IMG/VR virus record: IMGVR_UViG_3300033997_000355
Location: 1-40,088 of that record
Source of the DNA: a virus
Length of the DNA stretch: 40,088 nt
Reading direction: 5' to 3' (one strand)
The notes below the pieces were generated by a model. It saw nothing but the letters and a program-made list of their open reading frames with translations, was not told the DNA's origin and made no database searches. A program made the position numbers and the translations under genes. Every line of letters begins with the position of its first letter. Position 1 is the first letter of the stretch. Positions 22,107 through 31,854 of this stretch are shown piece after piece.

Positions 22107-23051
22107 ATGTCCGCACAGATGACCCCCGGCCAGGCTCGCGTCGTTGACCCGATCCTCTCCGAACACGCGCGTGGCTACCGCCAGGCGCAGCTCGTGGCCA
22201 CCGCGCTGTTCCCCTTCGCCGACGTCGCCGCCTATGGCGGCCAGGTGATTGAGTTCGGCAAGGAATCCTTCAAGATCTACAACGCAAAGCGTGCGCCGGG
22301 TGCGAACACCAAGCGGATTCGCTTCGGCTATGAGGGCAAGCCGTATGCCATCGTTCCGAGCGCACTGGAGGCGCCGGTGCCGCGTGAACACATGCGGGAT
22401 GCGAGCCAGGTTCCGGGCATCAACCTGAGCACCCGGGCCGTGAACATCGTGCTGCGGTCCCTGCTGCTGGAGTACGAGGTGGACAGCGCCAAGATCGCTA
22501 CCAACGCTGCCAACTACGACAACGACCACAAGGTCACGCTGGCTGGCAACGACGTATGGTCCAGCGACGAGTCGAACCCGGCGCAGGACGTGGAAACCGG
22601 CAAGGAAGCGGTGCGTGACAGCATCGGTCTGTATCCCAACACCATGTTGCTGTCTGCGAAGGCGTTCAAGCAGCTCAAGCAGCATCCGAAGCTGATTGAT
22701 CGCTCGGCCAGCACCGGCATTCGCAAGGTCACCTTGGATCTGCTCAAGCAGGTCTTCGAGATCGACAACATTGTTGTCGGCGGCGGTGTGGTGGCCGATG
22801 ACAACGGCGCGTTCGGTGACGTCTGGGGTACCTCGGCCGTTCTGGCCTACGTCAGCCCGGGTGCCGACGTGAATGCCAACGTTGAGGAACCGAGCTACGG
22901 CTATGGCTATCGCATCGAAGGCATGCCGCTGGTCGAAGTGCCCTACTGGGACAACAGCGCCAAGAGCTGGATCTATGGCGTCAGCAACGATGCCACCCCG
23001 GTTCTGGCCGGTATGGCTGCCGGCTATCTGATCCAGGGCGCTGGTCTGTAA
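22107..23051 (+). CDS. Major capsid protein
   Basis: This 314-residue protein lies just after the scaffold and decoration genes with a strong AGGAG. It has an HK97-fold look: DPILSEHARGYRQAQLVATA, IEFGKESFKIYNAKRAPGAN, a NLSTRAVNIVLRSLLLEYEV strand-helix region, and C-terminal GYGYRIEGMPLVEVPYWDNS. It is the B3/D3112-type capsid rather than Mu gpT as far as I can tell. It should form the icosahedral shell. Confidence 0.88.
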   Translation: MSAQMTPGQARVVDPILSEHARGYRQAQLVATALFPFADVAAYGGQVIEFGKESFKIYNAKRAPGANTKRIRFGYEGKPYAIVPSALEAPVPREHMRDASQVPGINLSTRAVNIVLRSLLLEYEVDSAKIATNAANYDNDHKVTLAGNDVWSSDESNPAQDVETGKEAVRDSIGLYPNTMLLSAKAFKQLKQHPKLIDRSASTGIRKVTLDLLKQVFEIDNIVVGGGVVADDNGAFGDVWGTSAVLAYVSPGADVNANVEEPSYGYGYRIEGMPLVEVPYWDNSAKSWIYGVSNDATPVLAGMAAGYLIQGAGL

Positions 23052-23058
23052 TCGGCCG

Positions 23059-23120
23059 CCGGCGACAGGAAGTCGCCGGGATTGGCTGCCGCTCATCCGT
23101 ACAACCCAGCGAGCGGCAGC
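23059..23120 (+). other. Two perfect hairpins after the capsid gene
   Basis: CCGGCGAC (23059-23066) pairs with GTCGCCGG (23072-23079). GCTGCCGCTC (23085-23094) pairs with GAGCGGCAGC (23111-23120) across a 16-base loop. There is no T-tract. They fill the 162-bp gap between capsid and the next gene, and may stabilise the capsid message or reduce transcription into the tail genes. Confidence 0.5.
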
Positions 23121-23213
23121 ATCAGGCGAACGCGGGCCTGGCCGTGCGCAGCACAGCAGAACCATGCGTGACAGCCGGAGAGCACGGCACTACACCTATT
23201 CGGAGATCTCGAC

Positions 23214-23702
23214 GTGGCCAAGCCCCGCACTGCGCCGCCCAGCGCACCCACGACCGTCCAGGACGACCAGCCGGCCGCCGCGCCGGCCGTCACGGAAGAA
23301 AAGTCCGCAGAGACCGCCACGGCACATCTGGATCCTCCGGCCGATGCCGATATCGATGCCGGCGCCGCCGCATCGTCGGACTTGGCCGCCGACCCGGCGC
23401 TGGCACCGGCCGAGAGCGATCAGGCTCCTGGCGCCGGCGGTGACGTTTCCGCATCTACACCGCCGGCCACCGCTGAGGCCAGCGGCTCGGACGATACCGC
23501 TGCGGGCCTCGGCGCCGACGTGAATTCGCACGATGACGACGCGCCGGCGCGCGTCTGTTTTGAGGTGCTGACCCCGTTCAAGTTCAAGGGGCACCCTGTG
23601 AAGCCGCCGGCCTGGATCGAAATCTCCGAGGACGACGCGGCGATCTACCAGGCCGCTGGCGTCCTCGGCACCGAGCCGGCCGAACCCTTCGACCAGGTCT
23701 GA
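23214..23702 (+). CDS. Low-complexity phage structural protein, 162 aa
   Basis: The first 110 residues are Ala, Pro, Asp and Ser rich and probably unstructured. The last 50 carry a small fold (FEVLTPFKFKGHPVKPPAWI, then EDDAAIYQAAGVLG) that recurs in the neck region of other siphoviruses. It starts at GTG 23214 with GGAG eight bases before. The protein may be a linker in the head-tail joint; no function is known. Confidence 0.75.
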   Translation: MAKPRTAPPSAPTTVQDDQPAAAPAVTEEKSAETATAHLDPPADADIDAGAAASSDLAADPALAPAESDQAPGAGGDVSASTPPATAEASGSDDTAAGLGADVNSHDDDAPARVCFEVLTPFKFKGHPVKPPAWIEISEDDAAIYQAAGVLGTEPAEPFDQV

Positions 23703-23710
23703 GGGCCGCC

Positions 23711-24244
23711 ATGTCCTACTGCACGCTCGAACTGCTGTCGGCGGCCAAGCTCGCGCAGGAACTGGCACAGGTGGCCACGCCGGAGCGCTACCCGATTGTG
23801 GACGACGCACTGATGGATGCCACGCTGCTCGGCGGCGATCGCAGTGCCTTCGACCCGACCGACGTGGCGATCGCCGATGAGGCGGCCGCGCACGTGCAGC
23901 GTGCCTTGGACGACGCCGATGGGGTGATCAACGGCTACCTGGTCATGCGCAAGCCCAAGCCCTATCCAGTGCCACTGCCGGCGCCGGTACCGGGCATCGT
24001 GTCCACTTGGGCGCGATGGATTGCGCGCTACCTGCTGCACAAGGATCGGGTCAACACCGAGGAGCGCACAGATCCGGTGGTGCGCGACTACAAGGAAGCA
24101 CTGCGTTTCCTGGAGTTGGTGCGGGATGGCAAGTTCAGCCTCGGGGCGGATGACCCGCTGCCGGCGCCGAGCGGTGGTGCTCCCCAGGTCTGTGCACCGC
24201 CGCGGGAGTTCAGCCACCGCACCCTGCAGGACTACGGCCGGTGA
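23711..24244 (+). CDS. DUF1320 head-tail joining protein (Mu gp36-like)
   Basis: The 177-residue product is a DUF1320 member with VDDALMDATLLGG near the N-terminus, the VQRALDDADGVINGYLVMRK helix and the IARYLLHKD motif. The family lies after the capsid gene in Mu-like phages and is expected to build the head-tail connector. It overlaps the next gene by GTGA. Confidence 0.9.
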   Translation: MSYCTLELLSAAKLAQELAQVATPERYPIVDDALMDATLLGGDRSAFDPTDVAIADEAAAHVQRALDDADGVINGYLVMRKPKPYPVPLPAPVPGIVSTWARWIARYLLHKDRVNTEERTDPVVRDYKEALRFLELVRDGKFSLGADDPLPAPSGGAPQVCAPPREFSHRTLQDYGR

Positions 24245-24717
24245 GCACTCAGCCCTTCGACACTGGCCTGGTGCGCGATCGCATCCGTCAGGGCGTCAGC
24301 GACAAGGATCTGCGTCAGATCCAGGGCAGCGCCGACTACGCCGCCGTTACAGCGCTGCGCGACTTCCCTGCGCCGTGCTGCTACGTGCTGCTGGCCCGTG
24401 AGATGCCGCTGGAGACCAAGACGGGTGTCTCGATGCCTGGCCAACAGACTCGTCTGGCGCAGCTGGTCGAAGTGAACTTCGCGGTGGTGACCGTGTGCCG
24501 CAACTACCGCGAACAGCGCGGCGCCCAGGTGATCGATGAGCTGCGCCTCCTGCTGGGAAAGGTTCGCCAGCCGCTGTTGGGCTGGACGCCGCCCATTCCT
24601 GGAGGTCGTGCCTGCCAGCTGATCGAGGGCAACCTCGAGGACTACGACGCCGCTACCGCTCTGTGGGTCGACGTATGGAAGACCCAAGCCCTTCTTCAAT
24701 CTGAGATCCCGCGATGA
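24241..24717 (+). CDS. Mu gp37-like neck protein
   Basis: This 158-residue protein starts at GTG 24241, overlapping the DUF1320 stop. The pattern DFPAPCCYVLLAREMPLETK, VEVNFAVVTVCRNYREQRG and LGWTPPIPGGRACQL is that of the gp37 or tail-terminator type proteins in Mu-like phages. It probably caps the tail tube at the neck. Confidence 0.82.
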   Translation: MSTQPFDTGLVRDRIRQGVSDKDLRQIQGSADYAAVTALRDFPAPCCYVLLAREMPLETKTGVSMPGQQTRLAQLVEVNFAVVTVCRNYREQRGAQVIDELRLLLGKVRQPLLGWTPPIPGGRACQLIEGNLEDYDAATALWVDVWKTQALLQSEIPR

Positions 24718-24926
24718 CCACCCAGAAATACACGATCAAGAGGCCGGGCCTGACGCTGTCCCGCAAGCCCGTTGCCGCCGGCGAAACAGTCGAGCTTTCC
24801 GCTGACCTGGTGCCCTGGGCAGTCGAGCGCGGCTTCATCGACGCCCCCGAGGCTGATTCCTCCCCCAACACGTCGCGCAAGGCCAGTGGCCAGCCGACCA
24901 CTGCCAGCGCCCAGGAGGCGAAGTAA
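24714..24926 (+). CDS. Small DUF2635-like protein (Mu gp38-like), 70 aa
   Basis: The product begins MTTQKYTIKRPGLTLSRKPV, has GETVELSADLVPWAVERGFI and ends in a Ser, Ala and Thr rich tail. Similar short proteins lie between gp37 and the tail tube or sheath gene in Mu-like phages. The ATG overlaps the previous stop. Function unknown. Confidence 0.75.
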   Translation: MTTQKYTIKRPGLTLSRKPVAAGETVELSADLVPWAVERGFIDAPEADSSPNTSRKASGQPTTASAQEAK

Positions 24927-24929
24927 GCC

Positions 24930-25685
24930 ATGTCCGATACCGAATATTTCTCCCTGCAGGGTCGCGTGTACCTGGGCCTGCGTAATGCCGACGGCAGCCG
25001 CGCACCGGCGCGCTGGGCCTATGACGCCAGCCAGCTCGAACTGGCCATGTCCAGCACCCGCGAAACCAAGAAGGAAAGCTGGTCCGGTGTGCGCGGCGTA
25101 GGCGCCACCATGACCACCGAACGCACCCTCGGCGTCAATCTCACCTTGGGCCAGCTCAACACCGATCACCTGGCGCTGGCCACTGACGGTACGCGCATGG
25201 AGCTTGCCGCCGGTTCAGTGGCCAACGAGGCCATTGGCACGGTCAAGCCGGGTGACGTGGTCGCGCTGGAGTATGCCGCGATCAGCGAGCTGGCACTGGA
25301 GGGCGGGACACCGGCCGTGCCGCTGGTGCTGGACACCGACTACACCGTCAATCTGACCACCGGCATCATCACCTTCCTCACCGCCCAGACGGCGGTGGTG
25401 GCCAAGACCTACGAGTACGCCGCGCACAGCCTGGTGAAGGTCTTCGAGAGCACCAAGTCCGAGTACTACGTGCTCTTCGATGGGGTCAACAGCGTCGATG
25501 GCACCACCATGCGCTTCCGCGGCGAGGTGCATCGCGTCACCTTCCCGGCCTCGGAGACGCTGTCGCTGATCAATGACACCTTCGGTGAGATCGCGCTCAC
25601 CGGCGAGGCCAAGATCGACCCGGTGCGCCAGGCCGATCCGCGCTTCGGCCTGTACGCTCGCGCCTTGCTGGTGGATGCAGCCTGA
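24930..25685 (+). CDS. Major tail tube protein (siphovirus type)
   Basis: The 251-residue protein replaces the sheath and tube pair of Mu by a single tube protein, so the tail is non-contractile. The start MSDTEYFSLQGRVYLGLRNA, the middle KVFESTKSEYYVLFDGVN and FRGEVHRVTFPASETLSLI match B3/D3112-type tube proteins as I know them. GGAGG lies about ten bases before the ATG. It is followed by the frameshifting chaperone genes and the tape measure, the standard siphovirus order. Confidence 0.85.
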   Translation: MSDTEYFSLQGRVYLGLRNADGSRAPARWAYDASQLELAMSSTRETKKESWSGVRGVGATMTTERTLGVNLTLGQLNTDHLALATDGTRMELAAGSVANEAIGTVKPGDVVALEYAAISELALEGGTPAVPLVLDTDYTVNLTTGIITFLTAQTAVVAKTYEYAAHSLVKVFESTKSEYYVLFDGVNSVDGTTMRFRGEVHRVTFPASETLSLINDTFGEIALTGEAKIDPVRQADPRFGLYARALLVDAA

Positions 25686-26194
25686 TGGCCAAGGTGATCG
25701 GCAATGTCGGTCAGAAGCCCTCCGGGTCCGGCGCAACGGATCCGGAGGCCGTTGCCGGCGAACTGGACATCCTGGCCGGTCAGCAGCACGGGCAGATTGG
25801 CGAAAGGACCGTCACGGTGCGCGAGTACGGCTTCTTTGAGGCCGCCCGCATCCTGCCGACCGCCGCACCACTGGTTGCGGACCTGCAGCCGCTGTTCGAA
25901 GGCGCGGAGCCACCTTCCATGCTGCAGGTGATGGACGCATTGGTGTCCCATCCGGATCTGATCCGGCACCTGCTCGCGTGCTCGATCGCAGCGCCGCCGG
26001 CTGATGCCAAGGATCACGCGGCCGAGGTGCGGGAGCAGGAGGCGTGGCTGGAGACGCTCAACGAATCCGACGGTGAACAGATGCTGCTGCTGTGGTGGCA
26101 GGCCAATAGCAGTTTTTTTCTCCGCCGCCTGCTCCGAAACGCGATCAGTCAAAAGGCACTCCCGTCGGTTACGGACGCGTCTTCACCGACCTGA
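25685..26194 (+). CDS. Tail assembly chaperone G
   Basis: The 169-residue product of the unshifted frame lies between the tail tube and the tape measure, where lambda has G. The N-terminal part contains [20 protein letters not shown], and the C-terminal part [16 protein letters not shown] spans a run of seven T. It would bind the tape measure with the longer GT product during tail assembly. It starts by overlap with the tube gene. Confidence 0.85.
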   Translation: MAKVIGNVGQKPSGSGATDPEAVAGELDILAGQQHGQIGERTVTVREYGFFEAARILPTAAPLVADLQPLFEGAEPPSMLQVMDALVSHPDLIRHLLACSIAAPPADAKDHAAEVREQEAWLETLNESDGEQMLLLWWQANSSFFLRRLLRNAISQKALPSVTDASSPT

Positions 26195-26376
26195 TCAACG
26201 CTGGCTACGGCCGCAGCTTTGGCGATATCGGTCGAATGACCAAGCGCCAGATATCCCTCGCCTGGGAGCACGTCCAGGCTCAGCAGCGGCGGGCTCGGCG
26301 GGAGCGCATTACCGACACCAACGCTGCGTATGCCGGCGGTAAGTCGATGACCACCTTGCTGAAGGATCTGAAATAA
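25685..26376 (+). CDS. Tail assembly chaperone GT, made by -1 frameshift at 26113-26119
   Basis: At T TTT TTT (26113-26119), in the X XXY YYZ register of the G frame, a slip of -1 lets ribosomes continue in an open frame to the TAA at 26374-26376. The product has 145 residues of G plus 85 more, starting [20 protein letters not shown] and continuing [20 protein letters not shown], which looks like a typical T domain (as in lambda GT). The extension has no good start of its own and ends just before the tape measure ATG, so frameshifting is the simplest explanation. Confidence 0.88.
26113..26119 (+). promoter_or_regulatory. -1 ribosomal slippery heptamer T TTT TTT
   Basis: Seven consecutive T lie between AGT and CTC of the G reading frame, so both tRNAs re-pair perfectly after a -1 slip. 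The -1 frame is open for 85 codons and the 0 frame ends after 25 more. GC-rich sequence follows and could form a stimulating structure. Confidence 0.88.
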
Positions 26377-26377
26377 A

Positions 26378-29300
26378 ATGGCCTCCTCGCGCAACCTCGA
26401 ACTGGCGATGCGTATCGCCCTGGACATCGAGCAGGTGCGCCAGGCGCTGCCAGTGGTCCAGAAGGGCCTGACCTCGGTCAAGGGCGCCGGCCAGGATGCC
26501 GGCGCCAGCCTGGGCGACGTCACGAAAGAGGCGAAGAAGGCCGCCGACGCCTTGGATCGGGCCGCCCGCAGCAGCGCCGCCTCGGGCAGCCAAATGGAGG
26601 ATGCTGGCCAGAAGGCGGCCGCCGGCGCGGCGGGCATGGCCACGGCAGGGGAATCAGCCAAGGCCATGTCGGCGGATGTGGCCACCGCCGCAGATCGCGT
26701 CCGAACGTCCGGCGCGGCGGTGCAGAAAACGGTGGCCGATGAGATCCGTCTGATCTCCGAGCTCGATGCACGTCTGGAGCGCGGCGCGGCGAGCATGTCC
26801 GATCTGGCCGACACGGAGGCGATGCTTGATCGGGTGATGGCGCGCGGCCTGATCACCACCGAGGATTACAACAGCGCGCTCAAGGCGTTGGATAAGCAGG
26901 AAGCGGGCCTGGCTCGGTCGGAGCAACAGCGTCAGCGTGCTGTTGAGGGCGCCCTGGGGCGCTATGACAGTGCATCAATAAAGCTGCAGAAGCTGGAGCG
27001 GGACGAGCAGGAACTCAAGGCGGCGGTAGATGCCGGCCGCATCAGTCGCGAGCAGTACAACCGCGCCCTGGCGGGCATCAGCGTCCAGCGCAACGCGGTC
27101 AAGGTTGCCGAAGCGACCAGCCGCAGCCTGGGCGCCGGGGCGATCTCGGCCGGCCAGTACCAGATGGCCATGCGCCAGCTGCCGGCGCAGATCACCGATA
27201 TCACCACCAGCATCGTCAGCGGCATGCCGATCTGGATGGTGGCCATCCAGCAGGGCGGCCAGCTGAAGGATTCCTTCGGCGGTGTCGTGCCCGCCGCGCG
27301 CGCGCTTACCAGTGCGCTCAATCCCACGGCGGTCGTCCTGGGTGGTGTGGCTGCCGGACTGGGTGTTGTTGGCTTTGCCGCGCTGCAGGGATACAAGCAG
27401 CTGCGAGCCTTCGACGGCGCGGTGATCTCGACCGGCCATTCACTTGGCGTGTCCAGCGGTCAGCTCTATGCCCAGGCGAATGCCGTCGGTGCGGTCACCG
27501 GTGAGTACTCCGATGCCACGGCGGCCGCCCAACAGTTGGCGGCCAGCGGGAAGTTGACCGCTAACACCCTGTCTACAGCGATCAGCGTCGCGGTCAATCT
27601 GGCCAAGCTGACGGGCGAGTCGATCGAGGGCACCACCGCCAAGGTGATCGAGGTATCCAAGGCCCCTTCGGCAACACTGGCCAAGCTCAACGAGCAGTAT
27701 CACTTTCTCACTGCGGCGGTGTACGAACAGGTTCGGGCGCTCGAGGACCAGGGCAAGGCGACCGACGCCGCCAAGGTGGCGCTGGAGGCCATCGCAAACG
27801 TCAGTGACCAGCGTGTCAAAGAAATGGAGTCGCGGGCCGGCTCTCTGGAGCGGGCATGGGATGCTGTTGCTCGTACGCTCAAGCGCGTCTGGCAAGGCCT
27901 GAAGGACATTGGTCGGACCGACTCCGAGGCGATGCTCCGCGCGGAGACCGCGGCGATGCGTGGTACGACCGAGCAGCTGCAGCAGGCGCTGAAGAACGGC
28001 AACACGCCGGCCATCAGCTACTACTACGACCAGCAGATCAAGCAGATGGACCGGCTCCGCAAGGCCCGGTCCGCCTATGATCGTGACGTCAGTTCTGCTG
28101 AGAACGCTGCGCAGGCCCAGCGCGTGCAGGATGCCGGCGTCGAAGCCGCGAAGGCGATCGCATCTGGCCTGGAGGAAGGCGCGAGCAAGGCAGAGAAGCT
28201 GAAGAAGGCCACTGAAGAGGTTGCCAAGCAGTTCCGCGAGTTGCGCAAGGCCAATCCAGGGAGCGACCTGCTTAAGGGCGTCACCTTTGGCGACGACGGC
28301 AGCGTCAGTGGCGGCGCCTACGACAAGCGTATTGCCCAGCTGCAAGAAAAATTCAAGGAGCGCACGCCAAAGACCCCGAAGACTGAGGGCCAGAGGGACG
28401 AAGCTGCCGCACAGCGGGAACTTGAGCGGTTGAAACAGCAGATCGACCTGGTCGGTACTCTGGACGAAACCCGCAAGAAGGCGACCGAGACCAGCCGCAT
28501 CCAGGCGGCTATTGCCGAAGGCAACTTCAAGAATGCGTCCGCAAAGACGCGGCAGGAGCTGCTGGACGAAGCCAAGAAGCTTGATATGGCCAACCTGCGG
28601 GTCGAGGCTGACCGCAGGATGCTGGAGATCCGTGATCGTATTGCCGCTCTGCAGGGGCGTGGGCCTGATGCGGAACTGGCCAAGACCACACGTGAGCTGA
28701 CCAAGCTGAAGGAAGAGTTGGAGGCCGCCGGGCGGGCTGCCGACGCCGCGGATGTGGCCAAGCTCCTCAATCTGAGTAAGGCCAGCACGGACCTGAAGAA
28801 CCTTCAGGACACGTACAACCAAGTGATGGCGGGCATCGCCCTCGGGCAGCAGAGAATCCAGGTAGAGCTGCAGGCAGGGCTGATTACCCAAGGTGACGCG
28901 CAGCAACGCATTGTCGATCTGTATCAGAGACAAAGCACGACCTTGCGCGATCTCATTCCACAGATGCGGGCGGCAGCAACTGCACTTGGAACGCCAGAGG
29001 CCATCGCCGCGGTCGATCAGATCGACCTGAAGCTGAAGGAAATGCTTCAGACGACGAACCTACTTCAGCAAACCGTCAGAACCACGCTGCAGAACGGCTT
29101 CAAGGAAGCCTTCATGTCGCTGGCCAATGGAAGCGCCTCCTTGACCGACGCGGTGCGCGGGTTCTTCCTGTCAGTTTCCAGTGGCCTGGCCGAGTTCGTG
29201 GCTGACCAGTGGTCGCAGGCCTTGGCCAATCGAATCACGTCGATGGTGTTCGATAAGGGGGTCGATGTTGGAACTGACGCGGCCGCAGCCGCTGCCACTC

Positions 29301-29899
29301 AGGCGTCAGCAGCAGCCCTGTCAACTGCCGCCGCAGGCGTCACCGCCGGTGCCACGGCAGTGGCCTCCAGCGCAACCGCGCTCAGTACCTCGGGCGCGGG
29401 CTTGATCACCGGTGCATCTGCAGTGACGTCAGCGGCCATCCAGATGCAGGCTGCGGCACAGGCGATGGCCGCTGCCTCCGCCGTGAGAGCTGCCGCCAGC
29501 TATGCGGTTGGTGGCTACACCGGTCCCGGCGGCAAGTATCAGGAGGCCGGCACAGTCCACGCGGGTGAGTTTGTCCATCGTCAGGAGGTGGTCCGCCAGC
29601 CTGGCGCTCTGGCATTCCTCTACGACTTCAATCGGGTGGGTATGGCTGCGCTTGAACGATGGCGCGGCTATGCCGACGGAGGACATGTGGCGGCGCTGCC
29701 CACACTGCAGCGATCCCCTGTGTTCAGCAGTGCGGCTTCGGCGCCACCGAGCACCGCCCGGCAACTGGGCATCCGCCTGATCAACCAGGTGTCGCCAGAG
29801 CTGTTTGGCGAGTATCTGGACGATCCCGGCAGCGACACCGTCATCGTCAACAAGATCAGCCGCAACTCCGCGGCGATTCGTCAAGCACTGGAAATTTGA
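26378..29899 (+). CDS. Tail tape measure protein
   Basis: At 1173 residues this is the longest gene, placed right after the chaperones. The N-terminal 290 residues are coiled coil ([40 protein letters not shown]), followed by [20 protein letters not shown], a motif of Mu-like and D3112-type tape measures, then a hydrophobic segment near 305-345. A second long coiled-coil part and an Ala, Gly rich C-terminus follow, with a final [20 protein letters not shown] motif of tape measures. By the usual 1.5 Angstrom per residue the tail would be about 175 nm. Confidence 0.95.
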   Translation: MASSRNLELAMRIALDIEQVRQALPVVQKGLTSVKGAGQDAGASLGDVTKEAKKAADALDRAARSSAASGSQMEDAGQKAAAGAAGMATAGESAKAMSADVATAADRVRTSGAAVQKTVADEIRLISELDARLERGAASMSDLADTEAMLDRVMARGLITTEDYNSALKALDKQEAGLARSEQQRQRAVEGALGRYDSASIKLQKLERDEQELKAAVDAGRISREQYNRALAGISVQRNAVKVAEATSRSLGAGAISAGQYQMAMRQLPAQITDITTSIVSGMPIWMVAIQQGGQLKDSFGGVVPAARALTSALNPTAVVLGGVAAGLGVVGFAALQGYKQLRAFDGAVISTGHSLGVSSGQLYAQANAVGAVTGEYSDATAAAQQLAASGKLTANTLSTAISVAVNLAKLTGESIEGTTAKVIEVSKAPSATLAKLNEQYHFLTAAVYEQVRALEDQGKATDAAKVALEAIANVSDQRVKEMESRAGSLERAWDAVARTLKRVWQGLKDIGRTDSEAMLRAETAAMRGTTEQLQQALKNGNTPAISYYYDQQIKQMDRLRKARSAYDRDVSSAENAAQAQRVQDAGVEAAKAIASGLEEGASKAEKLKKATEEVAKQFRELRKANPGSDLLKGVTFGDDGSVSGGAYDKRIAQLQEKFKERTPKTPKTEGQRDEAAAQRELERLKQQIDLVGTLDETRKKATETSRIQAAIAEGNFKNASAKTRQELLDEAKKLDMANLRVEADRRMLEIRDRIAALQGRGPDAELAKTTRELTKLKEELEAAGRAADAADVAKLLNLSKASTDLKNLQDTYNQVMAGIALGQQRIQVELQAGLITQGDAQQRIVDLYQRQSTTLRDLIPQMRAAATALGTPEAIAAVDQIDLKLKEMLQTTNLLQQTVRTTLQNGFKEAFMSLANGSASLTDAVRGFFLSVSSGLAEFVADQWSQALANRITSMVFDKGVDVGTDAAAAAATQASAAALSTAAAGVTAGATAVASSATALSTSGAGLITGASAVTSAAIQMQAAAQAMAAASAVRAAASYAVGGYTGPGGKYQEAGTVHAGEFVHRQEVVRQPGALAFLYDFNRVGMAALERWRGYADGGHVAALPTLQRSPVFSSAASAPPSTARQLGIRLINQVSPELFGEYLDDPGSDTVIVNKISRNSAAIRQALEI

Positions 29900-29901
29900 G
29901 C

Positions 29902-30876
29902 ATGCCCTGGGCAACCGACACCGCAGCCAACATCACCGACCTCATGGCCCGCCTGCGGGACTTCCTGACCGCCAACGCGGCCCTTGTAGCCGCAAACCAG
30001 CAGTGGCAGGTCGTAGGAGGTGTTGCCAGCGGACCGATCGCGGCCAACGATTTCGTGTCGCTCAAAGGCCGTGGACTTGCTGGCGAGGATGAGATCTACC
30101 TGACGCTGCAGGCATGGGTGGTGCCGGCCAGCAACTACTACAACATGCGTGTGCGTGGTCACACGGCGTACAACCCGGACCTTCCGGGTATCACCCAGCC
30201 TGGAGCCAACTCCAACTACGTGTCGATCTTGGGGGTCAACTCACCTATCAAGTACTGGTTCATCGCCAATGGTCGTTGCTTCAAGGTGATCACCCGAATC
30301 AATGGCCGCTACGACGCTCTGTACGCGGGGTTCATCCTGCCTGAGCATCTGCCCGGTGACTGGAGCTACCCGCACTTCATCGGCGGCTCCTACCTGGGCA
30401 GCAACGGATTGGCATCGCTCGACACCTACGAGCATTCCAACTTCTGGAATGCGGTTGCAGCTGCTCGGGATAACGCGGCCCTGAGCCAGGCCTACCTTTT
30501 CACGCCCATGCAGGCGTGGCTGCCGGTTCGTAACGGATACACCACCACAAACATCGCCACTGGGCGCATCACCATGCCCTGGAACCCGAATGTGGGGAAT
30601 CAGAACGTCCGCAGCTGCCTGGACGGTCAGCGTTGGCTGCAGCGTGGTCAGCTGATGGCGGTCGGCTGGGAGTCGGGCAACCCTGATCGCGGCTCGCGCG
30701 TTTCCGAAGTGCCGGAGGGTGGGCAGTTCTACGGCAGCTTCGACGGCGTCTTCTACACCCCGGCCTTCGGCGCCACTGCCGAGCAGATCTCCACTGTGAA
30801 CAGCGTGGATCACCTGCTCATCCCCAACGTGTACCGAACCGGCGACGGCCAGTACGCCGCATTTGCCTTGGAGTGA
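29902..30876 (+). CDS. Tail protein, first of two 324-aa paralogues
   Basis: The 324-residue protein starts with ITDLMARLRDFLTANAALVA and has KYWFIANGRCFKVITRINGR followed by YAGFILPEHLPGDWSY near 119-155. This class lies behind the tape measure in D3112/B3-like phages and is thought to form the distal tail. It aligns in layout with the next gene and has exactly the same length. The longer reading to 29659 overlaps the tape measure and is rejected. Confidence 0.82.
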   Translation: MPWATDTAANITDLMARLRDFLTANAALVAANQQWQVVGGVASGPIAANDFVSLKGRGLAGEDEIYLTLQAWVVPASNYYNMRVRGHTAYNPDLPGITQPGANSNYVSILGVNSPIKYWFIANGRCFKVITRINGRYDALYAGFILPEHLPGDWSYPHFIGGSYLGSNGLASLDTYEHSNFWNAVAAARDNAALSQAYLFTPMQAWLPVRNGYTTTNIATGRITMPWNPNVGNQNVRSCLDGQRWLQRGQLMAVGWESGNPDRGSRVSEVPEGGQFYGSFDGVFYTPAFGATAEQISTVNSVDHLLIPNVYRTGDGQYAAFALE

Positions 30877-30879
30877 GAC

Positions 30880-31854
30880 ATGGCATACGCCGAGTTCAAC
30901 AACGTACCGAACGTGCAGACCTTGATCGACCAGGTTCTCCAGTTCGCCCAGGCGAACGGCTGGACGATCGAGCGCAACAATCTGGTCGGCGCGAACCGCA
31001 CGGCCACGGTTCGCATTCCAGGCGTCTCCGACTATGTCCACCTGTTCAACACTGACCGGCTGAGCCTGAAGTCTCGCTTGTCGATCGGCTATGACGGGAA
31101 CGCAACGCCGTCCGCCCAGCCGCTGGTGTCCCCCCGTGACGTCTCGACATTCGAGCTGGTCGGGCCGTTCCCCCGGCTGAAGTTGTTCGCCAACGGCAAC
31201 TCGATCCATATCGCCATCGCGCAGGCAATCGCCGGCGAGTACCGCCATCACACGTTCGGCGTCCTTGAGAAAGCCGGCGACTATGCAGGCGGAACCTACG
31301 TTGACGGAACCTACTGGGCGCGCACGGGCAGTTGGAGCGGAATGCTGGCCCAGAACGGCAACAACGTCGTGCCCTTCGGCCACAACACCAGCAACACCGG
31401 TTGTGGCCATGTGCGCGCCGATTCAACTGAAGATGGCCGCACCAACAGCTATCACATGCTCAGCAACTACTACGGAAGCACCCTGGGTGTCGAAGGCCAG
31501 GCAGGCAGTGGTGTCGGCAGCATCTACCAGTCCACCACCTCCGCCACCTACGACAGCATGTGGTTGGGCTACGCCCTTGCCGGGTGCGACGAGAACACGT
31601 TCTCTGGCCGCAGCGTGATTCATCCGATCCAGTTGTGCGTCCGCCGCGCCGGTACCGGCGTCTACCTTTCGCCGATCGGGCGGGTGTCCGGGCTTCGTGC
31701 CTGTTACCTGGAAAAGCTGGAACCCGAAATGGAGGTGGCGATCGGCGACGACACGTGGGTGGTGTTTCCGTGGGTGCGGAAGCTGGCAATGAGCTCCACG
31801 ACCAATGCGCCGCCGGCCAGCGGCAACTATGGCTGGGCGGTGAAGAAGTCCTGA
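30880..31854 (+). CDS. Tail protein, second of two 324-aa paralogues
   Basis: This also has 324 residues, with an N-terminal helix VQTLIDQVLQFAQANGWTIE and LKLFANGNSIHIAIAQAIAG followed by EYRHHTFGVLEKAGDYAGG near 102-140. Both the FANG segment with its following basic helix and the GD...GG(T/S)Y turn recur in the gene before it, showing a duplication. Similar proteins are found in several Mu-like siphophages. Its stop overlaps the next ATG (TGATG). Confidence 0.82.
   Translation: MAYAEFNNVPNVQTLIDQVLQFAQANGWTIERNNLVGANRTATVRIPGVSDYVHLFNTDRLSLKSRLSIGYDGNATPSAQPLVSPRDVSTFELVGPFPRLKLFANGNSIHIAIAQAIAGEYRHHTFGVLEKAGDYAGGTYVDGTYWARTGSWSGMLAQNGNNVVPFGHNTSNTGCGHVRADSTEDGRTNSYHMLSNYYGSTLGVEGQAGSGVGSIYQSTTSATYDSMWLGYALAGCDENTFSGRSVIHPIQLCVRRAGTGVYLSPIGRVSGLRACYLEKLEPEMEVAIGDDTWVVFPWVRKLAMSSTTNAPPASGNYGWAVKKS

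Noticed and set aside
27440-28933. Long open frame (497 codons) on the minus strand inside the tape measure gene
   Set aside because: It is the antisense of a clearly coding GC-rich gene, and such mirror frames are expected. It has no ribosome site or recognisable domain.
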